Origin: Mesorhizobium sp. AR02
GTDB taxonomy: Bacteria; Pseudomonadota; Alphaproteobacteria; Rhizobiales; Rhizobiaceae
Direction: 5' to 3'
DNA length: 64,000 bases
Assembly: GCF_024746835.1 (NCBI RefSeq)
Contig: NZ_CP080531.1
Coordinates: 1,240,001 to 1,304,000, forward strand
Position 1 is the stretch's first letter; every line of letters starts with the position of its first letter. This document shows, piece after piece, positions 8,396-20,563 of this stretch. Made by a program: the position numbers and the translations under genes. Below the pieces are notes generated by a model. The model ran no database searches. It was not told the DNA's origin and worked only from the letters and a program-made list of their open reading frames with translations.

Positions 8396-9436
8396 CTACT
8401 GCTTCACCGAAGTGGAGGTACCCCAGGTATCCGACAGCACGTAGCCCTGGGGGTACGGGTCCGTCGGATCGAGATAGTAGCTGTGCTCGCCCGTGATCCA
8501 GGCCCGGCCGGTGATCTCCGGGACGATCGCCTTGCGTCCAGCGATTTCCGTCAGCTCCACGATCCTGCCCGTGAAGCGCGAGCCGATAATTGATTCATGG
8601 ATCAACACGTCGCCAACGCCCATCAAGCCCCGGGCCTGCAGCACGGCCATGCGGGCCGATGTGCCGGTTCCCGTCGGGCTGCGGTCCGAGCGCCCCGGCG
8701 AGACGATGCAGGTGGTGCGCGTGACATTGCCCGGCCCCTGGAACGGCATGGCGAACTGCACGATCGACACGCCGCGCACATGGTCGAAGTCCGGATGGAC
8801 GACATCGAGCTGTTCGCGCGCGGCGCGCCTGATCTTCTCGCCGGCCACCGCCAGCTCGCGAGCCTCGTCGGGGGCGACCGAGAAGCCGAGCGCCTTGGCA
8901 TCGACGATGGCGTAGAACATGCCGCCATAGGCGATGTCGACGGTGAGCGTGCCCAGCCCCTCGACTTCGATGGCCGCGTCGAGACGTTCGGCAAAGGCGG
9001 GCGCGTTGCGGAAGGTGATCGAGACGCATCTGCCGTCGCGACATTCGGCGCGCACCTCGATGACGCCGCCCGGCATGTCGAGCTTGAAGCGCGTCTCGGG
9101 CTCCTGCATCGGCACCATGCCGGTCTCGAGCAGCACCGTGGCTATGCATATGGTGTTGGAACCGGACATCGGCGGGTATTCCGTCGGCTCCATGATGATG
9201 GCGCCGGCGGCGCAATCCTCGCGCGTCGAGGGAACGAGCAGGTTGACGTGGCGCGCGACGCTGCCGCGCGGCTCGCAGATCAGCATGCGCCTGATATGGT
9301 CATGATCACGTTCCATCGTGATCATCTTCTCCATCATCGTGCGACCCGCCGGCGGCAGGACACCGCCGACGATGACGTCGCCGACTTCACCTTCGGCGTG
9401 GCAGCCGACGACATGGATGCTGGTTTTGGTGCGCAT
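8396..9436 (-). CDS. proline racemase-family protein (possible hydroxyproline dehydratase or related; both catalytic Cys replaced)
   Basis: Member of the proline racemase / 4-hydroxyproline epimerase / trans-3-hydroxy-L-proline dehydratase family, 346 residues. The fold landmarks are present, but the first catalytic position is Ser91 (MSGSNTIC where racemases have MCGH) and the second is Thr255 (DRSPTGTGTSA where racemases have PCGTGTSA). With no thiol pair, two-base racemisation is not expected; dehydratases of the family are known to lack one or more of these cysteines. It is divergent from a DapA-family gene across a 107-bp promoter region, which suggests hydroxyproline or related imino-acid catabolism, but no oxidase or dehydrogenase of that pathway is adjacent. 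Confidence 0.8.
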   Translation of the reverse strand: MRTKTSIHVVGCHAEGEVGDVIVGGVLPPAGRTMMEKMITMERDHDHIRRMLICEPRGSVARHVNLLVPSTREDCAAGAIIMEPTEYPPMSGSNTICIATVLLETGMVPMQEPETRFKLDMPGGVIEVRAECRDGRCVSITFRNAPAFAERLDAAIEVEGLGTLTVDIAYGGMFYAIVDAKALGFSVAPDEARELAVAGEKIRRAAREQLDVVHPDFDHVRGVSIVQFAMPFQGPGNVTRTTCIVSPGRSDRSPTGTGTSARMAVLQARGLMGVGDVLIHESIIGSRFTGRIVELTEIAGRKAIVPEITGRAWITGEHSYYLDPTDPYPQGYVLSDTWGTSTSVKQ

Positions 9437-9543
9437 TGTTGTTCCTGCGTTGGTCTCTGGCGACCACGACTATTTTGCTTGGCAAGCCATGCCGCTCGGG
9501 ACAAACTGATCAATCTGCGTGCCAGCCTCAAGGAGAATCCGAA

Positions 9544-10506
9544 ATGACCTCTAATGTTTTTTCCGGCTGCATGCCGGCGTTGATGACCCCGTGCACGCAG
9601 GACCGCCAGCCCGACTTCGACGCGCTGGTACGCAAGGGACGGGAGTTGATCGCGGCCGGCATGTCGGCCGTCGTCTATTGCGGCTCGATGGGCGACTGGC
9701 CGCTGTTGACCGATGAGCAACGCATGGAAGGTGTCGAGCGCCTGGTGAAGGCCGGCGTACCGGTGATCGTCGGCACCGGCGCGGTCAACACCGCCAAGGC
9801 CGTGGCCCATGCGGCGCACGCCCAGAAGGTCGGCGCCCGGGGCCTGATGGTGATCCCACGCGTTCTGTCGCGCGGGCCCTCGGTGACGGCGCAGCGCAAC
9901 CATTTCAAGGCGATCCTGGCGGCCGCGCCCGACCTGCCCGCGGTCATCTACAACAGCCCCTATTACGGCTTTGCAACGCGCGCCGAGCTGTTCTTTGCCC
10001 TGCGCGCCGAACATCCGAACCTGGTCGGTTTCAAGGAGTTCGGCGGCCCGTCGGATCTGCGCTACGCGGCGGAAAACATCACCAGCCGCGACGATGAGGT
10101 CGCGCTGATGATCGGTGTCGACACCGCCGTCTTCCACGGCTTCGTCAATTGCGGCGCGTCCGGCGCCATCACCGGCATTGGCAACGTCCTGCCGAAGGAA
10201 GTGCTACACCTTGTGGGCTTAAGCCAGGCGGCAGCCAGGGGCGACGTCGAGGCCCGCCAGCGCGCGCTGGAACTGGACGCCGCGCTTGGCGTGCTGTCCT
10301 CCTTCGACGAGGGCCCCGACCTGGTGCTCTATTTCAAGCATATGATGGTGCTGAAGGGAGCTCCCGAATACGAGCTGCACTTCAACGAGACGGACGTCCT
10401 GAGCGACAGCCAGCGCGGTTATGCCGAGGCGCAGCTCAAATTGTTCGACAGCTGGTATGCCCAGTGGTCGAGGCAACCCGGCGTGATTGCCAGATACGCA
10501 GCCTGA
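9544..10506 (+). CDS. dihydrodipicolinate synthase/N-acetylneuraminate lyase-family protein
   Basis: Class I Schiff-base lyase or aldolase of the DapA/NAL family, 320 residues. The Schiff-base lysine is K164 (LVGFKEFGG) and the proton-relay tyrosine is in VIYNSPYYG near residue 136. The usual GTTGE carbonyl-binding motif is replaced by GSMGDWPLLT, so it is not a housekeeping DapA. The start ATG follows AAGGAG. Divergent pairing with the proline-racemase-family gene suggests a role such as deamination of a pyrroline-hydroxycarboxylate or cleavage of a keto-acid; this is inference from context only. The gene ends about 65 nt before the convergent pyridoxal dehydrogenase gene. Confidence 0.82.
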   Translation: MTSNVFSGCMPALMTPCTQDRQPDFDALVRKGRELIAAGMSAVVYCGSMGDWPLLTDEQRMEGVERLVKAGVPVIVGTGAVNTAKAVAHAAHAQKVGARGLMVIPRVLSRGPSVTAQRNHFKAILAAAPDLPAVIYNSPYYGFATRAELFFALRAEHPNLVGFKEFGGPSDLRYAAENITSRDDEVALMIGVDTAVFHGFVNCGASGAITGIGNVLPKEVLHLVGLSQAAARGDVEARQRALELDAALGVLSSFDEGPDLVLYFKHMMVLKGAPEYELHFNETDVLSDSQRGYAEAQLKLFDSWYAQWSRQPGVIARYAA

Positions 10507-10573
10507 CCCGGCAAGTGCGACAAGGCGGCCATGGTACGGCCGCTGGTCGCATTGCGGGCTGAGCAGCGGCTAT

Positions 10574-12539
<1,966 letters not shown>

Positions 12540-12562
12540 CTTGTCTCCGGATTGGCGGGCGG

Positions 12563-14352
<1,790 letters not shown>

Positions 14353-14355
14353 GCC

Positions 14356-15453
14356 TCAAGCCCTCCGCGACTGGTTGTATCGATGGTCGACATATTCGGC
14401 GAGAGCGAGCACGATCAGCACGATGGAAACCAGCACCAGGGTGAAATGATTGGGTACGCCGAGCCGCCGCGCCGCGCTCTCGCCGCCGATCGACAGCACC
14501 GAGAGCAGGAACACGAAACCGATGGCTGCAAAGCCGTTCATGCGGGCGAGAAACACCGCGGGAATCACGGCAAGCCCGTAGGCGGGATTCCAGTCGGCGC
14601 GGACATTGCCCTGCACGCCGATGATGTCGACGGCGCCGGCAAGGCCGGCGAGCCCGGCCGAAATGGCGAAGACGGCGATGGTCAGGCCAGGCACGCCGAG
14701 CCCCGCATGAACCGCCGCGCGCGGATTGGCGCCGACGATCCTCAGTTTCAGCCCGAACGCCGTGCGTGTCATCACCAGATGCACGATGATGATCGCCGCC
14801 AGCCCAAGCAGCAGGCCGCTGGTGATGGTCGTTTCAAACAGGCGCGGCAGCCGGTCTTCCACCGGCAGCGTGCGGGTCTGCGGCACGGTCGTGCTGGGAT
14901 CGCGGAACACCAGCTTGACCAGCACATTGGCGAGCGAGGTGCCGAGGAACGTCATCATCAGCGTGGTGATGATCTCGTTGACGCCCTGATAGGCCCGCAG
15001 CAGAGCCGGCACCAGCGACCAGATCATCGCCACCGCCATGGCGATGAGGAACGCGCAGAACAGCGCCAGCCAGGCCGGCATGATCTGAACGAACACGGGA
15101 GCGCTGGCCGCCGCCGTTACCGCGCCGAGCAGGAACTGGCCGTCGCCGCCGAGATTCCACATGCCGGCGCGAAAGGCCACGATCAGGCCGGCGGCGAGAA
15201 ACAGCAGCGGCGCCATGCGCGTCAGTGTCTGCTGGATACCGAGCGGCGAGAACAGGCCCTTTTCCAGCACGTAGCCGTAGTAGGCGAGCGGGTCGACGCC
15301 GACGGCAAGCAGGATACAGCCGGCTAAGACGAGAGCGATGAGGATCGGGCCGAGCGTCATCAGCAGCCGATGCAGGATGTCGCGGCGCGTCGCCGCCGCG
15401 CTCGTGGCATCGAGTGCGGTGGCATTGCCTGTGGGTGCGGTGTCGATGCTCAT
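14356..15453 (-). CDS. ABC transporter permease, BMP/nucleoside-type (first permease)
   Basis: Integral membrane permease of the BPD_transp_2 family (YufP-like), 365 residues. It has a polar N-terminus of about 30 residues, then repeated hydrophobic helices. The segments FRAGMWNLGGDGQFLLGAVTAAA and YQGVNEIITTLMMTFLG are typical of nucleoside-type permeases. The start at 15453 overlaps the stop of the ATPase gene by 4 nt (ATGA); the frame is open further upstream but the extra region is an Arg-rich shadow of the ATPase gene. It is partner to the second permease at 14352. Confidence 0.88.
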   Translation of the reverse strand: MSIDTAPTGNATALDATSAAATRRDILHRLLMTLGPILIALVLAGCILLAVGVDPLAYYGYVLEKGLFSPLGIQQTLTRMAPLLFLAAGLIVAFRAGMWNLGGDGQFLLGAVTAAASAPVFVQIMPAWLALFCAFLIAMAVAMIWSLVPALLRAYQGVNEIITTLMMTFLGTSLANVLVKLVFRDPSTTVPQTRTLPVEDRLPRLFETTITSGLLLGLAAIIIVHLVMTRTAFGLKLRIVGANPRAAVHAGLGVPGLTIAVFAISAGLAGLAGAVDIIGVQGNVRADWNPAYGLAVIPAVFLARMNGFAAIGFVFLLSVLSIGGESAARRLGVPNHFTLVLVSIVLIVLALAEYVDHRYNQSRRA

Positions 15454-17018
15454 GCGGCAAGTCCGATCATCAGGCGACCGACCTTGGTGCGGGCGTCGTC
15501 GGTGTTCTCTACGGTGCCGACGAGCGCTCCGTTGGCGATGACGGCGACACGGTCGCACATGCTCAGCAATTCCTCGAGGTCGGTGGAAATGAGCAGCACG
15601 GCCAGGCCTCGAGCCGCCGTATCGCGGATGCGCTGGCGCGACGCCAATGTATTGGCGAGATCGAGCCCATAGGTCGGCTTGTTGAAGATCACCACCTTGG
15701 CGCCCTCTGCCAGTTCGCGTGCCAGAAGCACCTTCTGGATGTTGCCGCCGGACAGCCGGGCGACCGGGGTCTTCAGGCTTGGCGTGCGCACATCGTATTC
15801 GCGCACGAGCTCAGCGGCGCGCTTGTCGATCTCGCCGCGCTGCTCGACGCCGTTGCGCCAGAACGGGGCCGCGCCGACCTGCTTGAGGAAGAAGTTGATC
15901 GAGACCGGGAAGGTGCCGACAGTGCCCTCGCCGAGCCGGTCGTCGGTCAGGTAGCGCAGACCGCGCCGACGGCGTTCGCCGACGCTCAGCGCCTCGATGG
16001 CAACGCCCTCCAGCCGCACCGAACCGCCGGTCGCCGCGCGCTGGCCGGCCAGCGCTTCCGCCAGTTGCTTCTGGCCGTTGCCGTCGATGCCGGCGATGCC
16101 CAGGATCTCGCCCGGGCGGATGTCGAAGGAGATCGACGACAGGCCTGGCGCATTGTCCGTCGGCGCAACCGCGAGATCCGCGACCTGAAGCAGTGGAGCG
16201 GCATCCGTGCGGACTGTACGGACCGGACGCTCGGCCGCTTCCGGATCGTCCTTCTGTTTGCCGAACATCAATTCCACGATCTCCGAGATGATCGCCTGTT
16301 CGCCCAGCGCGCGAAACCGCTCGGGCGGAATCTCGCCGACCTTGCGGCCGAGCTTCAGCACCGAGATGCGGTCGCCGAAGGCCGCCGCCTCCTTGAGCTT
16401 GTGGGTGATGAAGACGATCGCCAGCCCCTGCTCGACAAGGCGGCGCATCAGCGCGCCCAGTTCGTCGATGCCTTTCGGCGTCAGCATCGAGGTGGACTCA
16501 TCGAGGATCAGCAGCCGGCTGTTGCGCACCATGGCGCGCAGGATTTCGACCTGCTGCTGCTCGCCGAGCGAAAGCTCCGACACCTTGGCATGCAGCTTCA
16601 CGGTGATGCCGAGGCTGCGGGTGATCTCGGCGACGCGCGCCTCCAGCTCTTCGGTCCTGGGGCGCTGCCACCAGGGTCCGCCAAGCAACAGGTTTTCCGC
16701 CACCGTCAGCGTCGGCACCAGCATCATGTGCTGGAAGACGGTGCCGATGCCCAGCGCCAGCGCATGGCGCGGCGAGGTGATCGGGGTCGGCTTGCCGTCT
16801 ACCAGGATGCGCCCCTCGTCCGGCTGCTGCAGTCCCGACAGCATGCCGATCAATGTCGATTTTCCCGCACCGTTCTCGCCCAGCAGAACATGCACCTCGC
16901 CCGGGCGGATCGACAGGTCGACGCTGTCATTGGCGACGATGCCGGGAAACCGTTTGGTCACGCCTTCAAGCGCGACGATGTCGCGCCCGGCAACGGACGA
17001 TGAAGAAGAACCACTCAT
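15450..17018 (-). CDS. ABC transporter ATP-binding protein, BMP/nucleoside-type (two NBDs)
   Basis: Double-domain ATPase of about 522 residues (YufO/RbsA-like). The first NBD has Walker A GENGAGKST, signature LSLGEQQQVEILRA and Walker B LLILDESTSML. The second NBD has a degenerate Walker A-like GIDGNGQKQLAEAL and signature RLSGGNIQKVLLARE, the usual asymmetric arrangement in this family. The start at 17018 (MSGSSSSS) is preferred over an in-frame ATG at 17069, because the extra residues are not family-like. It is the second gene of the left B6 operon, 77 nt after the substrate-binding protein gene. Confidence 0.9.
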   Translation of the reverse strand: MSGSSSSSVAGRDIVALEGVTKRFPGIVANDSVDLSIRPGEVHVLLGENGAGKSTLIGMLSGLQQPDEGRILVDGKPTPITSPRHALALGIGTVFQHMMLVPTLTVAENLLLGGPWWQRPRTEELEARVAEITRSLGITVKLHAKVSELSLGEQQQVEILRAMVRNSRLLILDESTSMLTPKGIDELGALMRRLVEQGLAIVFITHKLKEAAAFGDRISVLKLGRKVGEIPPERFRALGEQAIISEIVELMFGKQKDDPEAAERPVRTVRTDAAPLLQVADLAVAPTDNAPGLSSISFDIRPGEILGIAGIDGNGQKQLAEALAGQRAATGGSVRLEGVAIEALSVGERRRRGLRYLTDDRLGEGTVGTFPVSINFFLKQVGAAPFWRNGVEQRGEIDKRAAELVREYDVRTPSLKTPVARLSGGNIQKVLLARELAEGAKVVIFNKPTYGLDLANTLASRQRIRDTAARGLAVLLISTDLEELLSMCDRVAVIANGALVGTVENTDDARTKVGRLMIGLAA

Positions 17019-17095
17019 GAAAGCCCAACACCAAAAAATGGTAATCGGCCGGAGAGGTGAACGGATCACCCCTCCGGCAGCCGACCGTGATCGCC

Positions 17096-18124
17096 TTACT
17101 GGGCGACGCTGGTCATCAATGCCCTGACAGCGGCCGCGTCATAGACCGGATCGACCTTGATCTTGCCGGAAATGACGTCTTCGCGCAGCGCCTGGATTTC
17201 CGTCCAGACATTGTCCGGAATGGCAGCGGTTTTCAGCAGCTTCACCGAGTCGTCCTTGAGGCCGATCGTATAGTGTTTGGTGCCGAACGTGTCGGCCTTG
17301 AGATCAGCGATCATCGCCGCATAGACAGGCTCGATGTTCCACACCACCGACGACAGCAGGAAGCCCTTGTCGATCGGCGACTTGTCACCGATGACGTCGA
17401 TGAAATAGACCTTGCCGCCATCCGCTGCCTTGGTGGTTTCGACCGCCTGCAACATGCCGAAGCTCGAACCGTTGCCCTGGCCGAAGATGATGTCGGCACC
17501 CGACGCGATCACGCTTTCGGTGACGCGCTTGCCGCCAGCCGCGTCGCTGTAGGCGGCCGGGCCGATCACCGCATAGGTGATCTTGACGTCCGGGTTCTCC
17601 GCCTTCACGCCTTGCGCGAACGCCGCGGACTGCGAGTTCCATGATGGCGGTTCGCCCGAGACGACGATGCCGACCGACTTGGAACGCGACATCTTGGCGG
17701 CCAGACGGCCGGCGAGATAGGCGCCCTGGTGACCGCTCAGCGTGTAGTCGGCGACGAGACCCTTCTCCAGGCCGTTCGGCGTATCGACGATTGCCACCGG
17801 AACCTTCAATTCCTTGGCGATTTCAGGCGCCGAGGTGTTGTAGCCGCTGGCGTGGGCGATCAGCAGGCTGGCACCATCGGACGCGAGCTCCCGCAGAGTG
17901 GGACGAACATCGCCATAGCCGAGCCCCTGGGCCACCACCACTTCGACGCCGGCGGCCTTGCCCGCCGCCTTGGCGGCATCGATGCCCTGCTGATTCCAGC
18001 CGTAGTCGGTGCCTTCTTCGGGCGTCAGGATGGCGATCGACTTGACTTCGCCGGCAAACGCGCAGCTAAGCAAGACACCGCTCAGTATAAATGCACTCAC
18101 ACTGCTCTTGAGAATCTTTAACAT
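17096..18124 (-). CDS. BMP-family ABC transporter substrate-binding protein, putative vitamin B6 receptor
   Basis: Periplasmic receptor of the basic-membrane-protein family (PF02608), 342 residues. The signal peptide MLKILKSSVSAFILSGVLLS ends near CAFAG, so it may be lipid-anchored (LLSCAFA resembles a lipobox) or simply secreted. The opening AILTPEEGTDYGWNQQGID is typical of BMP proteins. The start at 18124 follows GAGAGGG. It is the promoter-proximal gene of the operon that runs through both permeases, the ATPase, lactonase, transaminase and pyridoxal dehydrogenase. A palindrome shared with the right B6 operon (18139-18154) lies just upstream. The ligand is inferred to be a B6 vitamer from operon context. 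Confidence 0.88.
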   Translation of the reverse strand: MLKILKSSVSAFILSGVLLSCAFAGEVKSIAILTPEEGTDYGWNQQGIDAAKAAGKAAGVEVVVAQGLGYGDVRPTLRELASDGASLLIAHASGYNTSAPEIAKELKVPVAIVDTPNGLEKGLVADYTLSGHQGAYLAGRLAAKMSRSKSVGIVVSGEPPSWNSQSAAFAQGVKAENPDVKITYAVIGPAAYSDAAGGKRVTESVIASGADIIFGQGNGSSFGMLQAVETTKAADGGKVYFIDVIGDKSPIDKGFLLSSVVWNIEPVYAAMIADLKADTFGTKHYTIGLKDDSVKLLKTAAIPDNVWTEIQALREDVISGKIKVDPVYDAAAVRALMTSVAQ

Positions 18125-18138
18125 GTTACCCTCTCTGT

Positions 18139-18154
18139 TTGATTTGCCAATCAA
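18139..18154. promoter_or_regulatory. candidate operator of the B6 repressor (left operon)
   Basis: TTGATTTGCCAATCAA is an inverted repeat with 6-bp arms (TTGATT / AATCAA). Its core GATTTGCCAATC differs in one base from GATTTGACAATC at 28124-28135 in front of the right operon. It sits 15-30 nt upstream of the binding-protein start codon, where a bound repressor could block transcription. Confidence 0.5.
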
Positions 18155-18223
18155 TATTCTTGTTGTTATTGCGCAGAAGCGAGGTAGACTGCCTGATAAA
18201 TTTACCCTTGGAGCTCAGGCAAA

Positions 18224-18649
18224 GTGAAGATTCGTTATGTCCTCCCGGTGATGCTGGCGTTCACATCCTTCGCCAACGCGGTTGAGTTGCACCAGGTCAT
18301 CGTCCGCAAGGGCACCGACGGGCTCGACATGGTGCCGTTGACGATTTCGAATGCGGGCAATGAAGGGCTGTCCTGCAATGCCGACTTCGCCCACTGGTAT
18401 TCGGCCGGGATCGCGACGGTCGAGCCGGGCAAGAGCGCCCGCCTCGAACTCTGGTTCGACCCCAAGACGGGCACGTTCACGATCCTCAACGACAAGCGCG
18501 AGAACCTGCCCGTCGAGCGGCTGTGGTGCGGGCTGTCGGGTCGCGCATATGCCACACGCGCGCAGATCACGCTCGACCGCATCGACGCGGCGAAAGGCGA
18601 ACGCGCCGTGTCCTGCGTCATGGAGCAGGACAGCCTGGTCTGCCGGTAG
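18224..18649 (+). CDS. small secreted hypothetical protein
   Basis: A 141-residue protein not recognised beyond general form. GTG start at 18224 with GGAG upstream. The N-terminus KIRYVLPVMLAFTSFANA looks like a cleavable signal peptide. The mature part has four Cys (SCNAD, LWCGLSG, VSCVMEQ, LVCR), suggesting two disulfides in the periplasm. It is transcribed rightwards, divergent from the BMP-type binding protein across about 100 bp and convergent with the ThiY-like gene. Its position between the two B6 operons does not by itself imply a B6 function. Confidence 0.65.
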   Translation: MKIRYVLPVMLAFTSFANAVELHQVIVRKGTDGLDMVPLTISNAGNEGLSCNADFAHWYSAGIATVEPGKSARLELWFDPKTGTFTILNDKRENLPVERLWCGLSGRAYATRAQITLDRIDAAKGERAVSCVMEQDSLVCR

Positions 18650-18687
18650 GCGCTCATCGACTTGCCCCGCCCAACACCGCGCGCCTC

Positions 18688-19698
18688 TTACTTCTTTGCC
18701 AGGAATTTGTCGGTGAAGACATCGTCCGCCGAGAGGGCCGTTTTGAGCACGCCCTGATCGGTAAGCGTCTTCAGCGTTTCCTCCCACTGTGTCTTCGTCA
18801 TCCAGCCGAGGCCATGTTCCTTGGTGTCCGGGCTGGTGAAGGTCGACGCGATATCGGCGTTGATCTGCGCCAGCAGCACGTCCTTCTTGTCCGCGTAACC
18901 CGGTGCGGCCTTGGCCGTGATCTCGGCCGCCTCTTCGGGGTGCGCCGCGACATAGTCGAATGCCTCGCTGTATGCCTTGACGAAGCGGGCGACGATTTCG
19001 GGCTTGTCCTTGATCATCGTCTGCGAGGTGAACAGGCCCGAACCATAAGCCTTCCAGCCATGGTCCGCGCCCATCATGATGCTGAGCGAACCAGGACCGC
19101 CCGCCTTGGCCTCCAGTTCGGGAACCTCGGCGTCGACATAGCCGACCACCGTCTGAACACGGCCCAGAAGCAGATAGCTTTCATAGGGCGGCGAGACGCT
19201 GTTCAGCGTCATGTCCTTCTCCGTCAGGCCATTGGCCGCCAGGAAGCCCTTGAAGAAGATGTAGGTTGAACCGGCTGGATGAATGCCGATGGTGAGACCC
19301 TTGAGATCAGCCGGCTTGGTGAGCTTCACCGTCTTGGCCAGCGAAATGATCGCCAGCGGCGAGTGCTGGTTGACGGCGGCCAGCGCCACGACCGGGACAT
19401 TCTGCGAGCGCGCGACAGCGAGCGTGGGAAGATCGCCGAAACCGAAATCCGCGTTCTCATTGCCGACCAGCCGCATGGCGTCCGGCGAGCCGGAGCCTTT
19501 GCGGATCTCGGCCACGTCGATATCATTCTTGGCGAAGAAGCCCTTTTCCTTGCCGACGAAGAACATGGCGTGGTTGCCGCGCACCACCCAGTCGAGCTGG
19601 ACGCTGACCTTGTCGGCGGCCAAGGCCGCGTTTGAGAAGCCAAGCACACCGACGGCCGCGGCAACGGCAACTGCCTTGATAAGTGAGCGTCTGAGCAT
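18688..19698 (-). CDS. NMT1/THI5-like (ThiY/SsuA-type) ABC substrate-binding protein
   Basis: Periplasmic receptor of the NMT1 family, 336 residues, with a signal peptide (LIKAVAVAAAVGVLGFSNAALA). The mature start KVSVQLDWVVRGNHAMFFVGKEKGFF is the classic ThiY/pyrimidine-binding pattern. It is the last gene of the right B6 operon, 37 nt after the permease. Relatives bind thiamine-pyrimidine precursors or aromatic sulfonates; in this setting a pyridine compound such as 4-pyridoxate or a B6 vitamer is a reasonable but unproven ligand. Confidence 0.87.
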   Translation of the reverse strand: MLRRSLIKAVAVAAAVGVLGFSNAALAADKVSVQLDWVVRGNHAMFFVGKEKGFFAKNDIDVAEIRKGSGSPDAMRLVGNENADFGFGDLPTLAVARSQNVPVVALAAVNQHSPLAIISLAKTVKLTKPADLKGLTIGIHPAGSTYIFFKGFLAANGLTEKDMTLNSVSPPYESYLLLGRVQTVVGYVDAEVPELEAKAGGPGSLSIMMGADHGWKAYGSGLFTSQTMIKDKPEIVARFVKAYSEAFDYVAAHPEEAAEITAKAAPGYADKKDVLLAQINADIASTFTSPDTKEHGLGWMTKTQWEETLKTLTDQGVLKTALSADDVFTDKFLAKK

Positions 19699-19735
19699 TT
19701 TTGTTCCCTTTTTTAAGTTGGTTGATTGAGCGGGC

Positions 19736-20563
19736 CTAGGCGTGGCTGAATTTCGGTGCCCATGGCACCATGATGCGTTCGAGAATTTCGGCTGCGTAGT
19801 AGAAGGCGATACCCAGCACCGAAACGAGGAGCAGGGCCGCGAAGACCAGCGCGGTGTCGAGCTGGGTCGAGGCGAACTGGATGACGTAACCGAGCCCGTC
19901 CGAGGCGCCGGCGAATTCGCCGACGATGGCGCCGATGACGCTGAGCGTCGCGGCGATCTTGGTTCCGGCCATCAGGTTCGGCAGCGAATGCGGAACACGT
20001 ATCCTGAACAGGATCTGGGTGCGGCTGGCGCCGACCGAATTCATCAGCGACAGCAGCGAGCGATCGACCGACTGCATGCCCGCCAGCATCGACAGGGTCA
20101 CCGGGAAGAAGGCGATGACCAGGATCAGGCCGATCTTGGGCGCGAGCCCGTAGCCGAACCAGAGGATGAAGATCGGCGCCAGTGCCACCTTGGGCACGTT
20201 CTGGAACAGCACCACCAGCGGATAGAGCGCTCGCCCCAGCCAGTCGAAGCGCACGATGACCAGCGCAATGGCAATGCCGACCACGACGGAGACGAGGAAG
20301 CCGAACAGGATCTCGCCTGCCGTCACCAGTGTCGCCTGCATCAGCGTTGCCCATTGCGCGACCAGCGATTGCGCGATCTCGGACGGGGCGGGAATGATGA
20401 AGGCGGATATGGCGAAAATCCGCACCACGGCTTCCCACACCACGATCGTCGCCAGCAGAAGGATGACCGCTGGAAGCCAGCTGCCTGTCGCCGCACCCCA
20501 GCTTGAGGCAAGCCGGGACTCGGGCCGCGACTCGGAGAAATTGGTGACGGGTTGATCGCTCAC
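19736..20563 (-). CDS. ABC transporter permease, ThiX/SsuC-like
   Basis: Inner-membrane permease of the BPD_transp_1 family, 275 residues with about six helices. The EAA-type coupling loop is visible as MNSVGASRTQILFRIRVPHSLPNLM, and ATLSVIGAIVGEFAGASDGLGYVI is typical of the nitrate/sulfonate/taurine group. The start codon overlaps the ATPase stop by 4 nt. It forms one importer with the ATPase at 21393 and the receptor at 19698. Confidence 0.9.
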   Translation of the reverse strand: MSDQPVTNFSESRPESRLASSWGAATGSWLPAVILLLATIVVWEAVVRIFAISAFIIPAPSEIAQSLVAQWATLMQATLVTAGEILFGFLVSVVVGIAIALVIVRFDWLGRALYPLVVLFQNVPKVALAPIFILWFGYGLAPKIGLILVIAFFPVTLSMLAGMQSVDRSLLSLMNSVGASRTQILFRIRVPHSLPNLMAGTKIAATLSVIGAIVGEFAGASDGLGYVIQFASTQLDTALVFAALLLVSVLGIAFYYAAEILERIMVPWAPKFSHA

